DNA of 64,000 nt from Trichoplusia ni (lineage: Eukaryota; Arthropoda; Insecta; Lepidoptera; Noctuidae), in NCBI RefSeq assembly GCF_003590095.1, contig NC_039500.1, forward strand, positions 620,001 to 684,000. Direction: 5' to 3'. Of this stretch, positions 1 to 10,465 are shown in pieces. The stretch's first letter is position 1. The number at the start of each line of letters is the position of its first letter. The notes beneath the pieces are model-generated. The model did no database searches and was not told the origin of the DNA. It saw only the letters and a list, made by a program, of their open reading frames with translations. The translations under genes were made by a program, and so were the position numbers.

Positions 1-741
1 CGGTATAAAAAGCTGATAAGTTTTTTAACTACACGCTAAGTTATAAAGTAGAAGTAGAATCCAAATTGTTTTGATTTTTTTTTTGTACATCCATACTACT
101 GGTAATCTAGTATTTAAATTCAAAGGCGTACATAGATTATATTGTAATAACACATTTCCTAGTTCTGTCATCTAACCTTTTATAAGTAACTGTTTTGGGC
201 CTACTAGAAATAAAAAAAAATGGTTTCGAGTATATATTCTCTGACATTATGCTCGATCTCAACCGAAACAAAGTCAACAGTTAAAAAATAATGAATTCGT
301 GAAACATTGTATTATATAAATACAGATGAAATATATTTCATTTGAAAAACGAATATTCCGAGTTTTCTTTGATGTTTTGGACTGGCCTTTTACTTAAATG
401 TTTACTTAGTCATGTGAGCAACGAAACGAGTATATATGTAAATGTTATGAATTCGTAGAATAGTGACTGAGTAATTGTAGAAAAAATAATGATAGAAGTG
501 ATAATGAGTGGTAAAACAGAAATAAAAATTGTTGTAAGGTCGTCCACCTCGGCGATGCGATATAAACATTATTGGCTCATGTGAGACGTCTAGATTTATC
601 TATTCGAGCTTCGTAACTCTGTGGCAATGATTTATAATGTGTACTGCCAGCAACAAGAGTCTTTTTGAACAATTAGGTTTTTGGAAAAATAAAGTAGCTT
701 AATAATAGGCATTCTAGCTAAGAATGCTGTTCCTTCGTATA
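1..741. other. AT-rich stretch, nothing recognised
   Basis: Both strands were read. There is no open frame of note, no repeat family I recognise and no RNA gene. Base use is ordinary AT-rich insect non-coding DNA. Confidence 0.5.
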
Positions 742-905
742 GTTTTTTACTCCCACACTAAGGAAAATAATTTTTGTGTTGTGGGAGTTTTCACAAACAT
801 TCAAATCACATAAAAAAATCACACAAATGCTTGTCCGCTCGCGGGGAACGAACCCGCCACACGTCGCGCACAGTGGGTTTGACGTATTGTCCTTAACCAC
901 TTTGT
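742..905 (-). repeat. tRNA-derived SINE fragment
   Basis: On the minus strand a tRNA-like head carries a pol III B box, GGTTCGTTCCC, at 844-854 inside a GC-rich stem, preceded by an A-box-like TGGTTAAGG. It is followed by an AT-rich body with 'acaagcatttgtgtgat', wording typical of moth SINEs. The tail has the 'tgtttgtgaaaactcccac' form. A short minus-strand open frame that spans this head is not a gene. The copy is diverged. Confidence 0.6.
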
Positions 906-1217
906 AAATTTGTTTTTTCTAAGTTATTTGTTGCTCTCTGTACTATAATAGTGATTGTTTTCGAGTCGCCGAGTTTGATGCACGCATCGGTTACGACAGC
1001 AAAGCGACATTGTCATGTTTTTGTTTCGAATTTTGTGCAAGTTTCTCGGTCAGGGATTCTCTACAAATAAACTGTCGCGTAGTATTAAATTCTTACACAA
1101 ACGATGTTTTAACCTTCTTTCAATAACTGAATTACCATTGGTTATACAAAAAAAAAAACGTAATACAATTGAATTCTACATCTGCAATGTTTTTTTTAAA
1201 GCGACTCCCGCGCTTTT

Positions 1218-1290
1218 TTTTTAATTCTTTTGTCACGGGGGTTTCACAAACATCCAAGCTACATGCACAAAGACACCCAGATAATTAATG
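1218..1290 (-). repeat. SINE tail fragment, same type as 742-905
   Basis: Only the downstream body of the SINE is present: on the minus strand 'ctgggtgtctttgtgcatg' and then 'ggatgtttgtgaaaccc'. The tRNA-like head is missing. Its closeness to the copy at 742-905 may reflect two insertions or one interrupted copy. Confidence 0.4.
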
Positions 1291-1639
1291 TTGTATTTCC
1301 TAGTCATAATTCTATGATTACTGTATCGTAGATTGATAGATATTGATAGTAATAGATTAAATTTCCAGGATTCATTTTATCTTCTTCAAAGTTGCATGTA
1401 TTTCTTGTATAAAATCCTCCTGTGTATTAGTATAGCCTTATCCGGTCCATTCGTTTGTGAGATCAAGTCTTGTCTTCCTGAATGTTTATTCTGTGTGTTT
1501 TGTTTCTTTGTTTTGTATTCACATTATTTAGCAGAGAATAGAGAATTGTAAGATGGTGGACTAATCAACTGATATAGTTTTAAAACAGCCGAGAGCTGTT
1601 TGGTTAAGTTGTTTGTTGGTTGCAAACTGTTTAATTTAT

Positions 1640-1880
1640 ACCGGATTGTACTTAATAAAAACCGACACTAAAAAATCTCCACGAAATCAGTTTACCCGTT
1701 TAGGAGCTTCGGTGCCACAGATAGACACATCGTAGGTAAACTTAACTTATAACACCCCCAAAATGGCTGGGCTGATTTTTGCAGAATATGTCTCAGAAAC
1801 CCCTATTAAATTAAAAGTGCCGCATCCAAATCGGTTTACCCGTTACAGTGATATGATGTAAACGCGAAGCAGTCCAATCT
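1640..1880 (+). repeat. Interspersed repeat fragment ('cggtgccacaga' family)
   Basis: The wording 'aaaccgacactaaaaaatct', then 'tttacccgtttaggagct', 'cggtgccacaga' and 'cttataacaccccc' belongs to a repeat I recognise as widespread in Lepidoptera. A shorter related piece lies at 36300-36370. I cannot assign a superfamily with confidence; a non-LTR retrotransposon tail is the likeliest. Confidence 0.5.
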
Positions 1881-3123
1881 TTACCACCTTGCTCATTAAA
1901 TATATTGATTAATTGAATTTTACAATCACCGTTAATTCCAATAATGCATCAATCATCTTTAAATTAACGCGACTAGTACTAATACAGTTAATATATTTAT
2001 CTGTTTATTTTAATACTCATAAACTACATTACTATATTAATCCAATATTCAAAACTATAATAAAACAAGTATTAATGTGTAAAGATATAAAATTTCCGTT
2101 CGGAAGGTATGCGTTGCCTTGCCCACATTGGTGGGTTGCCAACATTCGGATGTATGGCATTGTTCAACGTATTGTTTATAGACTTCATAGAACAATGTCA
2201 TTTATGTCTCGTTTACATGTCAATCGTAGATAATATTCAGATATTAGGCTGGGTGTACACGGGCTGTTTAAAGTATTTTCAACCTGGTTTGTTCGAGAAA
2301 TTATTAGGATTTTTTTTACGTTTATAACTTTTCATAATGAATCTCCTTGGTCGTATTAGAAAGTATTCGGATTCGATAGTATAACTTAAAATAAAAGCAA
2401 TATTTCACACAGTTTTTTTTTAAGTTTTGTCTCATCTTATACCAGTTAAACCTTAATAATATCCTAGCTTACGTTTATCCCTCAAAAATAAACCCCTATC
2501 CCATACATACATGTATTCGATACTACACCTAATTCGTCCTAAGAACCCTTAGTAATTTCTCCCTCAGTGTGCACAGAGTAGTCTTACCAAGAGTCTGGCA
2601 CTAAAGAGCTAAGCTTAAAATCAGTTTATCGCAGATGCTTTCGAAGTAAAGGTGTATTCCGCCAATCCAGACGTAATCTCTTAATAGCCTCAAACGGAAG
2701 CAGGTCTATTCAACCGGGAGTGGGCAAACACCGACAATTCACCTGTACCCCGTAAATAAACTATTTTAGTAAAGTTACGGTAACATCAGAACCGTCTAAA
2801 GCTTCTGGTAATGAAAACCAGAACTTTTGCTGGGGATTAATTCGTTCGCCAGCATCCCGCAATACAGGTGATTTTCCACGATCTACGAGCACTGGTAGTT
2901 ACAAACTTTCCCTTAAATAAACGCTCGTACCCTAACATTAAAATGCTTTTGACTCCGGCTTAAAATTAATAGTCCATTCATAAACGCGGCCCAATTATAT
3001 TATGTTTTAATTACAAGCCTAACTTAATTTTGTAACAAAAGAGTTTCCTTATTTTTTTAAATTAAATTATGGCCGGAAACTCGGTGTTACTTTTACGGGG
3101 CGTCACGAATAACGTGAAATCAA
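1881..3123. other. Non-coding stretch, nothing recognised
   Basis: Two overlapping open frames of 72-106 codons lie at 1913-2327. They have no recognisable motif and are of a length expected by chance in AT-rich DNA. The somewhat richer segment at 2560-2960 has no good splice sites or protein-like frame. Confidence 0.4.
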
Positions 3124-3139
3124 GGTTGCCATGGCAACC
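3124..3139. promoter_or_regulatory. Perfect palindromic RFX X-box
   Basis: GGTTGCCATGGCAACC is a perfect 16-bp palindrome that contains GTTGCCATGGCAAC, the canonical high-affinity X-box bound by RFX transcription factors. In animals RFX sites often control ciliary genes, which in insects are used in sensory neurons. The surroundings (3095-3170) are more GC-rich than the neighbouring DNA. No coding exon is visible next to it, so whether it is used is unknown. Confidence 0.45.
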
Positions 3140-3821
3140 CTGACCTCGATTCTTTACAGCGCTCTTTTGTTTTTATTTCAACAACTTTTGAGGATTTTTT
3201 AACATTATGTTAACTTTATTTCAGCCCACTTTTATTTAGAAATTTCTAGTTATCATTAATATTTATTTAACATTTGTATTGAATAATAACTAACATTTTT
3301 CAATCTCCAATTTGGTATAAAATATAACAAACATAGTTTTAGTTTGTCTGTGGTATCTAATAGTGATAGACATAATTAGTACAACGTTTTGTATTTCTTG
3401 CGCAACGCATGTTGTAATAATATATCTAGATAGGTACATATTTATACAGACTAAATTCGGAGTAAAACTTTGATACGTAACAAAACATACTCACCGTATT
3501 TTCAGTAGATAACATTTCGGGAATATTACCTCGCAACTCATAAAACATGACATTTTTCTAGAAACACAAGTATTACATTATTCGAAACAGTCGTAACACC
3601 GTGTTAATAGTACGACGAATTTGAAAAGCATGTAAATGATGCATATGTTGCACACACGTGATGAGCGGAAATGTTGTCTGAAAATATAAAGTAACATACA
3701 CGTGTGCAGTTTGTTAGAACATGAGAATAAGTGGTGCATAATTGTGTGTGATAATAAGTAATTTTCAATTCACAAGATTTTACAAGATTACACTTACTAA
3801 ACATATCTATATATACTAATA

Positions 3822-4085
3822 TATAAAGCTGAAAAGTTTACTAATATATAAAGCTGAAGAGTTTCTTTGTTTGAACGCGCTAATCTCATTAGCTACTGGG
3901 TCAAATTGAAAAATTCTGTTTGAGTTGAATATACCATTCATCGAGGAAGGTTTTAGGATATATACCATCACGCTGCGACTAATAGGAGCGAAGATACAAT
4001 GAAAAATGTGGAAAAAACAGGGCAGATATAAATCATAACTCATATCTTCTAACCACGCGGACGGATTCGCGGGCAACAGCTATAA
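3822..4085 (-). repeat. LINE 3' end (probably RTE clade)
   Basis: On the minus strand this is the same repeat as 55448-55686. It runs from 'agctgttgcccgcgaatccg' through 'tcgctcctattagtcgcagc' to a tail reading 'tatattagtatagat'. Lepidopteran RTE-like LINEs commonly leave such 5'-truncated copies. The terminal 27 bp is tandemly duplicated ('ctaatatataaagctga' twice, 3828-3880). A minus-strand open frame of 86 codons across it is not a real gene. Confidence 0.55.
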
Positions 4086-4774
4086 TTTAATATACGACAA
4101 GTCTTTATTTTGTCCAAAGAAGTACTAAAAGCTTACGATTATGCCAGCTCCCCATATCTTAAAAAATATATATCTATCCATATGTTAATCATACAAAAAC
4201 ATACTAGCCAAATTACAGTACCAATAAAACCACATCAACCAAAAAGAAAAAGAACAAAAATTCAATGACATAAACCAACGAAAAACAAAACGTAATAAAG
4301 AGTATCACCGATAGTCCGATACCAGTCATTACGAACCGAACTGGAATCGGCTAACCGTCACTATAATAGTTACAGAGCCTTATCAAATTCAGCTGTAATT
4401 ATCGGCTTCCGTCAACCTTGCTAACTGCAACCTGAATAGCCATGTAGGTAATTGCTTACGTCGGCCCACGCTTGGCGGAATATGTTTGTCTATCAATGGT
4501 ACAGTTGCCTTCGTTGGTATTGAATAAATGGTACTGAGAATTTCAAATATTAAGAGCGTTGGATAGTGGATTATTTTATAGTATACTATTATTTAGACCG
4601 ATGAGAAATACAATTGTATGAGTTGATACCGATAAATAAATAAAAAGCTGTAAAGTATTGCTAAATTTAAATCAAGACTACAATTTAATTACAATTTAAT
4701 TTAATGATGCTTCCATCACACTATTAAAATCGTTTTTGGGTTTATAAAGATTAAAGCCTAAAAACAATGATATC
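4086..4774. other. Non-coding stretch, nothing recognised
   Basis: AT-rich and without long frames. No splice-site pairs or repeat families were identified. Confidence 0.4.
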
Positions 4775-5105
4775 ATTGGCCTACCCTTTTCCCAACTATG
4801 TTGGGGTCGGCTACCAGTCTAACCGGTTTCAGCTAAGTACCAGTGTTTTACAGGGAGTGACTGCCTATCTGACCTCCTTAACCCAGTTATCTGGGCAACA
4901 CGATACTCCTTGATTAGACTGGCTGTCAGACATTTTCAAGATTCTGACTACCTGTTACGACTGTCAAAGATGTAGGAATAACAGCCGGGACCCACAATTT
5001 AACGTGCCTTCCGAAACACGGAGGAACTCACTATGAAAAAGATGTTCACCCATCTACGGACCAACCACGTCAAGCATAGCTTAACCTGTGATCGAATCAA
5101 TTATC
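4775..5105 (-). repeat. 5S-rRNA-like headed SINE, near full length
   Basis: Read on the minus strand, the head contains GATCACAGGTTAAGC followed about 39 nt later by GATGGGTGAAC. This is the order and spacing of the internal promoter of 5S rRNA genes (GATCACCG..GTTAAGC, then GGATGGGTGACC about 40 nt on). The body continues with 'cggaaggcacgttaaattgt', 'gttgcccagataactggg' and 'gaccccaacatagttggg', and ends near 'caatgatatcattg'. Related copies are at 32541-32760 and 56119-56345. Confidence 0.55.
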
Positions 5106-5179
5106 CGGTTATAGCTTAGCTACGAGCTTCTCAAAAACAATGATAATTAAACAGTAATTTTATTTCGATCACTTGTGTA

Positions 5180-6179
5180 NNNNNNNNNNNNNNNNNNNNN
5201 NNNNNNNNNNNNNNNNNNNNNNNNNNNNNNNNNNNNNNNNNNNNNNNNNNNNNNNNNNNNNNNNNNNNNNNNNNNNNNNNNNNNNNNNNNNNNNNNNNNN
5301 NNNNNNNNNNNNNNNNNNNNNNNNNNNNNNNNNNNNNNNNNNNNNNNNNNNNNNNNNNNNNNNNNNNNNNNNNNNNNNNNNNNNNNNNNNNNNNNNNNNN
5401 NNNNNNNNNNNNNNNNNNNNNNNNNNNNNNNNNNNNNNNNNNNNNNNNNNNNNNNNNNNNNNNNNNNNNNNNNNNNNNNNNNNNNNNNNNNNNNNNNNNN
5501 NNNNNNNNNNNNNNNNNNNNNNNNNNNNNNNNNNNNNNNNNNNNNNNNNNNNNNNNNNNNNNNNNNNNNNNNNNNNNNNNNNNNNNNNNNNNNNNNNNNN
5601 NNNNNNNNNNNNNNNNNNNNNNNNNNNNNNNNNNNNNNNNNNNNNNNNNNNNNNNNNNNNNNNNNNNNNNNNNNNNNNNNNNNNNNNNNNNNNNNNNNNN
5701 NNNNNNNNNNNNNNNNNNNNNNNNNNNNNNNNNNNNNNNNNNNNNNNNNNNNNNNNNNNNNNNNNNNNNNNNNNNNNNNNNNNNNNNNNNNNNNNNNNNN
5801 NNNNNNNNNNNNNNNNNNNNNNNNNNNNNNNNNNNNNNNNNNNNNNNNNNNNNNNNNNNNNNNNNNNNNNNNNNNNNNNNNNNNNNNNNNNNNNNNNNNN
5901 NNNNNNNNNNNNNNNNNNNNNNNNNNNNNNNNNNNNNNNNNNNNNNNNNNNNNNNNNNNNNNNNNNNNNNNNNNNNNNNNNNNNNNNNNNNNNNNNNNNN
6001 NNNNNNNNNNNNNNNNNNNNNNNNNNNNNNNNNNNNNNNNNNNNNNNNNNNNNNNNNNNNNNNNNNNNNNNNNNNNNNNNNNNNNNNNNNNNNNNNNNNN
6101 NNNNNNNNNNNNNNNNNNNNNNNNNNNNNNNNNNNNNNNNNNNNNNNNNNNNNNNNNNNNNNNNNNNNNNNNNNNNNNN
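5180..6179. other. Assembly gap, 1000 N
   Basis: Exactly 1000 unknown bases. The round length indicates a placeholder rather than a measured distance. Apparent open frames across it are artefacts. It begins about 75 bp from the 5S-like SINE and ends 257 bp before the copia LTR, so repeats may have caused the gap. Confidence 0.98.
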
Positions 6180-6431
6180 GTGTTTCTAAAAAACTACGAA
6201 TTGCATCATAATATTGAATAAAAACTGCATTTAATTTTTTTCAAATCTTATAAATACCTATTTTTTTATCATGAACGTTCTCCAATGTTCTAGTCATTGG
6301 ATACATGAACTGGGCTGCTTTTGTAAGACGACTAAAAAATCACGGTGTATAAACAACTAATTCTCGTTCATCTTTTTTTTTTAATTTTAAATTTTCATTT
6401 CATATTTACTAACTAAAAGAAGTCAAACGCA
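6180..6431. other. AT-rich flank of copia insertion
   Basis: Nothing coding is seen. The last 20-30 bp ('agtcaaacgc') appear to be the continuation of the SINE interrupted by the copia element and resumed at 10776. Confidence 0.4.
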
Positions 6432-6436
6432 TAAAG
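6432..6436. repeat. Target-site duplication of copia, left copy
   Basis: TAAAG directly abuts the left LTR and is repeated at 10771-10775 after the right LTR. Five base pairs is the usual duplication length for Ty1/copia integrases. Confidence 0.85.
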
Positions 6437-6615
6437 TGATGATTTTAGAGCAAGAAAATAAAAACTGGATGTTCAAGATGTGTAATTTGCTTTATTACAA
6501 TTAATTTAGCGCACACAACGGTGTTCACAGTATTGAAGTGTAATAGACAAAGAGAGTGGGAAAAGGAAATACACCACAGACTATAAAATATGATTGCGTT
6601 CACAAATCTCTAACA
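6437..6615 (-). repeat. copia 3' LTR (left in window)
   Basis: 179 bp, starting TGATGATTTT and ending CTCTAACA on the plus strand. It is identical to 10591-10770 except for one missing base near 6552. The polyprotein stop codon (6600-6602) falls inside this LTR. Confidence 0.92.
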
Positions 6616-7115
6616 CTCCCCACAGAACGCAATCCCATTTTAGTTATACAATATAAATGTTTCTCAAAAGTGGTTCCTTTAGTTAAGTTATCAGCCACCA
6701 TATCACAACTGTTAACAAACAAAAATTTTATTTTACATTTAACAATATTCTCTCTAATAAAATGCCACCGAATGTCTATGTGCTTAGTTCTTGGTTTGTA
6801 ACAATCTGTTGAAGCCAGCTTGATAGCACTTTGATTGTCACAGTATATAAGAAGCGCTCCATCGTCGCCTTGGCCAAGCTCTGCTTGCAGCTGCTGCAGC
6901 CACAAAGCTTCCTGGGTAGCCGACGCCATTGCCATATACTCAGCCTCGGCAGTAGAAAGTGCTACTGTCTGTTGTTTACATGAATTCCATGATATAGATG
7001 CATTCTGAAACAGAAAAGTATAACCCGTGCATGATCTTCTATCCAGTGAGTCGTTAGCCCAGTCAGCATCGCAGTATCCTGTTATACTATGAGACTCTTC
7101 CCTTTTATAGCACAT
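6600..7115 (-). pseudogene. copia pol fragment: RNase H domain
   Basis: A 171-codon frame with the copia-type RNase H pattern. Asp16 is in YCDADW, Glu57 in the STAEAEY motif and Asp93 in YCDNQSAIKL, matching the acidic metal-binding residues. The activity degrades the RNA strand of the RNA:DNA hybrid during reverse transcription. The C-terminal part (KHIDIRWHFIRE, then MVADNLTK) is also typical of copia pol ends. It ends 16 bp inside the LTR. It is cut from the preceding segment by a frameshift next to a short C run (7132-7133). Confidence 0.9.
6616..6630 (-). other. copia polypurine tract
   Basis: On the minus strand the sequence immediately upstream of the 3' LTR ends in TGTGGGGAG, a purine-rich run placed where the plus-strand primer for reverse transcription is made. 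It overlaps the end of the RNase H coding frame. Confidence 0.6.
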
Positions 7116-7117
7116 CT

Positions 7118-7327
7118 TTAGGTCCTTTGTGCCTGGAGATATCGCATAACTCGCTTTACTCCAAGCCAGTGTTGATGTCCTGGATTGTTGCAGAATTGAC
7201 TTAGTTTACTCACAGCAAAGGTAATATCAGGCCTGGAAACATGTGCAAGGTATATTAGACATCCTACCGCCTCTCTGTATGGAATATCAATATCCCTGTC
7301 TTCAGATTTTCTTTTCGAATTTTTCAT
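7118..7327 (-). pseudogene. copia pol fragment: RT-RNase H connection
   Basis: A 69-codon frame with the conserved stretch YREAVGCLIYLAHVSRPDITFAV (quoted as position: residues about 17-39), typical of copia pol between the reverse transcriptase and RNase H domains. It has frame breaks on both sides: T runs at 7307-7315 upstream and a short C run at 7132-7133 downstream. Confidence 0.85.
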
Positions 7328-7389
7328 TTACTTCAATGGGAGTACGGACTGGTTTACATTCAGACATGCCAAAACGTTCCAGCATCATG

Positions 7390-7818
7390 TTAATGTACTT
7401 CTCTTGATCTAACAATATCACACCTGCTTTTTCGATTCCTGCTTATACTCATACCGATGCACTGTTTCACGTCTCCTAAGTCTTTCATACTAAATTCTGC
7501 TTTCAATTTTTCTTCAATTTCTTTTCTAGTTATAGTAGAACTGGTGAATATTAAGAAATCATCTACCCAGACTGCAATGAATATCATTGTTGAATGATTC
7601 ACCAAGTAATACAGACAAGGATCAATCTTTGATCTAGTCAATCCAATATTAAGTAGTGCAGAATTCAGCTTAATATTCCATTGTCTGCTAGCCTGCTTAA
7701 GTCCGTAAATAGATTTATGAAGGAAGCATACCTGGTTATTTTTCCTGTAGTTTTCGGGTTGTGACATATAAATCTCAGCGTCTATGTCACCCTGTAAAAA
7801 TGCACTTACAGCATCCAT
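7390..7818 (-). pseudogene. copia pol fragment: reverse transcriptase palm
   Basis: A 142-codon frame. MDAVSAFLQGD (residues 1-11) holds the first catalytic Asp region and SIYGLKQASRQW (36-47) is the copia RT signature. WVDD (residues 84-87) is the polymerase active site, in the Y-to-W form seen in many copia elements. The segment ends at a frameshift beside the T run 7428-7432. Confidence 0.92.
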
Positions 7819-7847
7819 CTGTGATATTTCCAGATCATACTTTGCAG

Positions 7848-8153
7848 CTAGGCTATCAAGTACCGTATAGATGTATATCTTACCACTGGTGCATATACCT
7901 CTTCATAATCACAACCTTTCTTCTGAGCATACCCTTTGATGACCAATCTTGCCTTAAAACGTATGACTTCTCCTTTCTCATTAGTTTTAGTTTTAAATAC
8001 CCATTTTGCAGGGCAATGCCCTTTTATCTGATGGTAAGTCAACCAATGACCAGGTTTTATTATGGAGTAAAGAATCATATTCTTCCTGCATGGCCTTCTT
8101 CCACTGGTCAGCATGGGAAGATGAAAGAGCCTCCTCCAATGTCTTTGGATCAT
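7848..8153 (-). pseudogene. copia pol fragment: reverse transcriptase fingers
   Basis: The usable part is the C-terminal half, with WVFKTK, a FKARLV motif, KGYAQKKG and DYEEVYAPVVR. These are the conserved N-terminal copia RT blocks. The preceding frame overlaps it; the break lies at the T run 8004-8007. Confidence 0.88.
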
Positions 8154-8259
8154 TTAAATTAAATATAGGACAAAAATAACTCACATCAGGCTCATCTTCT
8201 TCTCTGTAGTCGACATTTCGCCGTGGACGTAGATTTATATTACGTGTAGGTGTCTCCAA
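7993..8259 (-). pseudogene. copia pol fragment: start of RT domain
   Basis: An 88-codon frame with a linker rich in Arg and acidic residues, then PKTLEEALSS, QWKKAMQEEYDSLL and NKTWSLVDLP. This is the characteristic beginning of the copia reverse transcriptase domain. It terminates early because of the frameshift at 8004-8007. Confidence 0.88.
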
Positions 8260-8473
8260 CTCAATCGATTCATCTGGTAAATAGGTTGAATCATTATTGT
8301 CGCCAGACTGGTACTCATCATCAGAAGACTCAGGTAGGTTTTCTTCTATCTCCTCTTTGCAGGTCTCCTCAGGTAGCTGTACTGCTGTTGGACTCTGTTA
8401 GACACACAAGGTAGGTAAATGTTATTATTATTTCCTTCCATACCTTCTAGGAACACCACATCTCTACTTTTAA

Positions 8474-9400
8474 TTATTTTATTTGTGCTAGGATCAGTAC
8501 GCGGTATCCTTTGGTGGATTCGCAATAACCAACAAATATTAATTTTCTAGACTTAGGATCCCATTTTTGACGTCGTTCTTTAGGTATTTGTACCATAACT
8601 TCAGAGCCAAAAATTCTCAAATTAGACAAGTTTGGTTTCCTACCACTCCATAATTCTATTGGGGTTTTACCATCAAGTGATTTTGTTGGAGATCGGTTAA
8701 TCACATAGGCTGCTGTTGCTATCGCCTCAGCCCAATATTGTTTTGACAAATTGGCATCAAACAACATACACTTTGCTCTTTCCACTAGTGACCGGTTCAT
8801 GCGCTCAGCTAGTCCATTTTGCTGCGGAGTATACGGAGTGCTAGTCTGATGTTCGATACCATGTTTGCGCAAGAAACCTTCAAAATCAGTACTGACATAT
8901 TCTTTACCGTTGTCTGAACGAATAGATTTAATCTTTCTGTCAAGTTCATTCTCTACCTTACTCTTGAAATCTTTAAAAACATCAAGCACACTCGATTTGT
9001 TTTTCAATAAATATACATACACTTTTCTAGTGTAATCATCTATGAAAGTAGCAAAATATTTCATACCTCCGAGTGATACTTGTTCCATGGGTCCACAGAG
9101 ATCGCTGTGGACAAGCTGTAGGGGCTCCGATGCTCTCGTACCTTTATTGTTGAAGGGCAGTCTGGATTGTTTTCCCGTGATACAAGTGGTGCAGGTGATC
9201 GAGCCTCTACTTTTGTCAGGGAAAGGATTGACACCCTCTGCACACTCTGGTAACTTGTTAACATCTGTAAAATTCAGGTGGCCCATCCTTCTGTGCCACA
9301 AAACAACATCATTTAGGTTATTAGAACATGTAAGGTTGCAATATACTTCTCGGTGTGTGTCTAATTGGTATAAATTATTCACTAATGTTGCTGAACACAA
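8474..9400 (-). pseudogene. copia pol fragment: integrase
   Basis: A 308-codon frame, the longest intact piece of the element. The N-terminal zinc-binding HHCC site is H36, H41, C70 and C73. The catalytic core carries D100 (in HSDLCGP), D163 (in RSDNGKEY) and E199 (in NGLAER), the last two separated by 35 residues as in D,D-35-E integrases. The GKTPIELW block (residues 244-251) is the conserved copia segment after the core. The enzyme inserts the element cDNA into chromosomes. All expected catalytic residues are present, but the frame is not continuous with protease or RT. Confidence 0.94.
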
Positions 9401-9609
9401 GAGTTTATTATTATATCATAGATATCACAGCCTTTGTCTCTAAAAGTTACTTTACAACCATTTTTCACCATGGCACTGACAGACAACAAATTAGCTGCAA
9501 GTTTAGGTATGTATAGCACTTGCCTTACCTGAATTTTACTCCCTTCATCACCTTGCATCAATAAATTTACCTTCCCATACTTTAACAGGTAACGGTGTCT
9601 TACTGGCAA
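9382..9609 (-). pseudogene. copia pol fragment: protease to integrase linker
   Basis: A 75-codon frame. VRQVLYIPKLAANLLSVSAM (residues about 28-47) is a conserved block between protease and integrase in copia polyproteins. It is frame-shifted relative to both neighbours. Confidence 0.8.
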
Positions 9610-9860
9610 CTGTTATTGATGGTATCGGTGAACTTGTGACATCATACATAGATTGACAATTATTTGTCATGTGCATTGAAGCACCTGAGTCCACATACCA
9701 TAAATCAGGATGCATTAACTGTGAAGAAGCTGAAATGCTGCAATAAAACCTTTCTCCTTGCTTTCTTCTTTAATTTTACTTTCCAAATTCTTCTTATTCA
9801 CATTGCTATAGCATTCTTTGCAATATGGCCATGTTTATTGCACTTATAACATCTGGGCCT
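9610..9860 (-). pseudogene. copia gag zinc knuckle and aspartic protease remnants
   Basis: No single frame covers this piece. Around 9811-9855 the minus strand encodes CYKCNKHGH, the first part of a CCHC zinc knuckle, but a frame change next to the T run 9817-9819 removes the last Cys. At 9677-9691, in another frame, lies DSGAS, the aspartic protease active site that cleaves the polyprotein, preceded by WYV. Confidence 0.8.
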
Positions 9861-10006
9861 TTGTTGAACTTCGATATATTGTTAACATGGCTCACACCTT
9901 TTTCCTTGTGAAGAACGCTGAGCTCTCTGAGCATTGTACTTCCTGCAGGAGTTTTGTTTTAATGGCGTCTGCGCTGATCTTAATTCCGGAGCTCTCTAAT
10001 CCATAA

Positions 10007-10465
10007 TCATAGGCTTATACGTCTCAGGTAAGCTGCCAACATCAGCGTTCCGAGCCATTCATCATCAATATTGAACTTAATATTTCTAAGCTTGTGTGCA
10101 CTCGACATTATCTTGTTAACGTAGTCATCAACATTTCTTGAAGAATCCAAAGTAGTTGTTATGAGGTCTCTCAGCAAAGCTACCCTCCTGTACAACCCGC
10201 TATCGTCAAAAGCTTTCTCCAAATTTTCCCAGACATCTTTACATGTAATAGCGTTTTGTACATGTACATAATTGATTGGATCTAATAACAAGATTAGCTT
10301 TGACTTAGCCTTTGTTTCCTTCTTTGCATCTGAGTTTGTTCCAGTGACGCAGCACCACAATTCTTCCAGCTCGAAATATGCCTGTACAGCGAATTTCCAA
10401 CTAGCATAATTGTCTCTTCCGACAAGTCTATCGATGTGGAAAGGATTGTGTCCGGGATTCGACAT
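10007..10465 (-). pseudogene. copia gag N-terminal part
   Basis: A 152-codon frame from ATG at 10465, the first good start after the leader. FHIDRLVGRDNYASWKFAVQ (residues about 9-28) is the conserved gag N-terminus. Residues 55-145 match the UBN2-type copia gag domain (DVWENLEKAF, LRDL, VDDYVNKIM). Gag forms the particle shell. The frame ends prematurely near 10010, where the LPET-type segment continues in other frames. Confidence 0.88.

Noticed and set aside
1913..2327. Two overlapping plus-strand frames, 106 and 72 codons
   Set aside because: Hydrophobic, AT-driven composition with no known family. I considered a mitochondrial insertion but saw no match to any mitochondrial protein.
5173..6221. 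Two long open frames of about 340 codons
   Set aside because: They consist almost entirely of N and are artefacts of the assembly gap.
9042..9443. Plus-strand 133-codon frame, and a similar one at 7761-8162
   Set aside because: Antisense shadows of copia integrase and reverse transcriptase.
10020..10032. 'ctcaggtaagc' as a recursive splice site
   Set aside because: It is within copia gag coding sequence on the opposite strand and lacks a pyrimidine tract.
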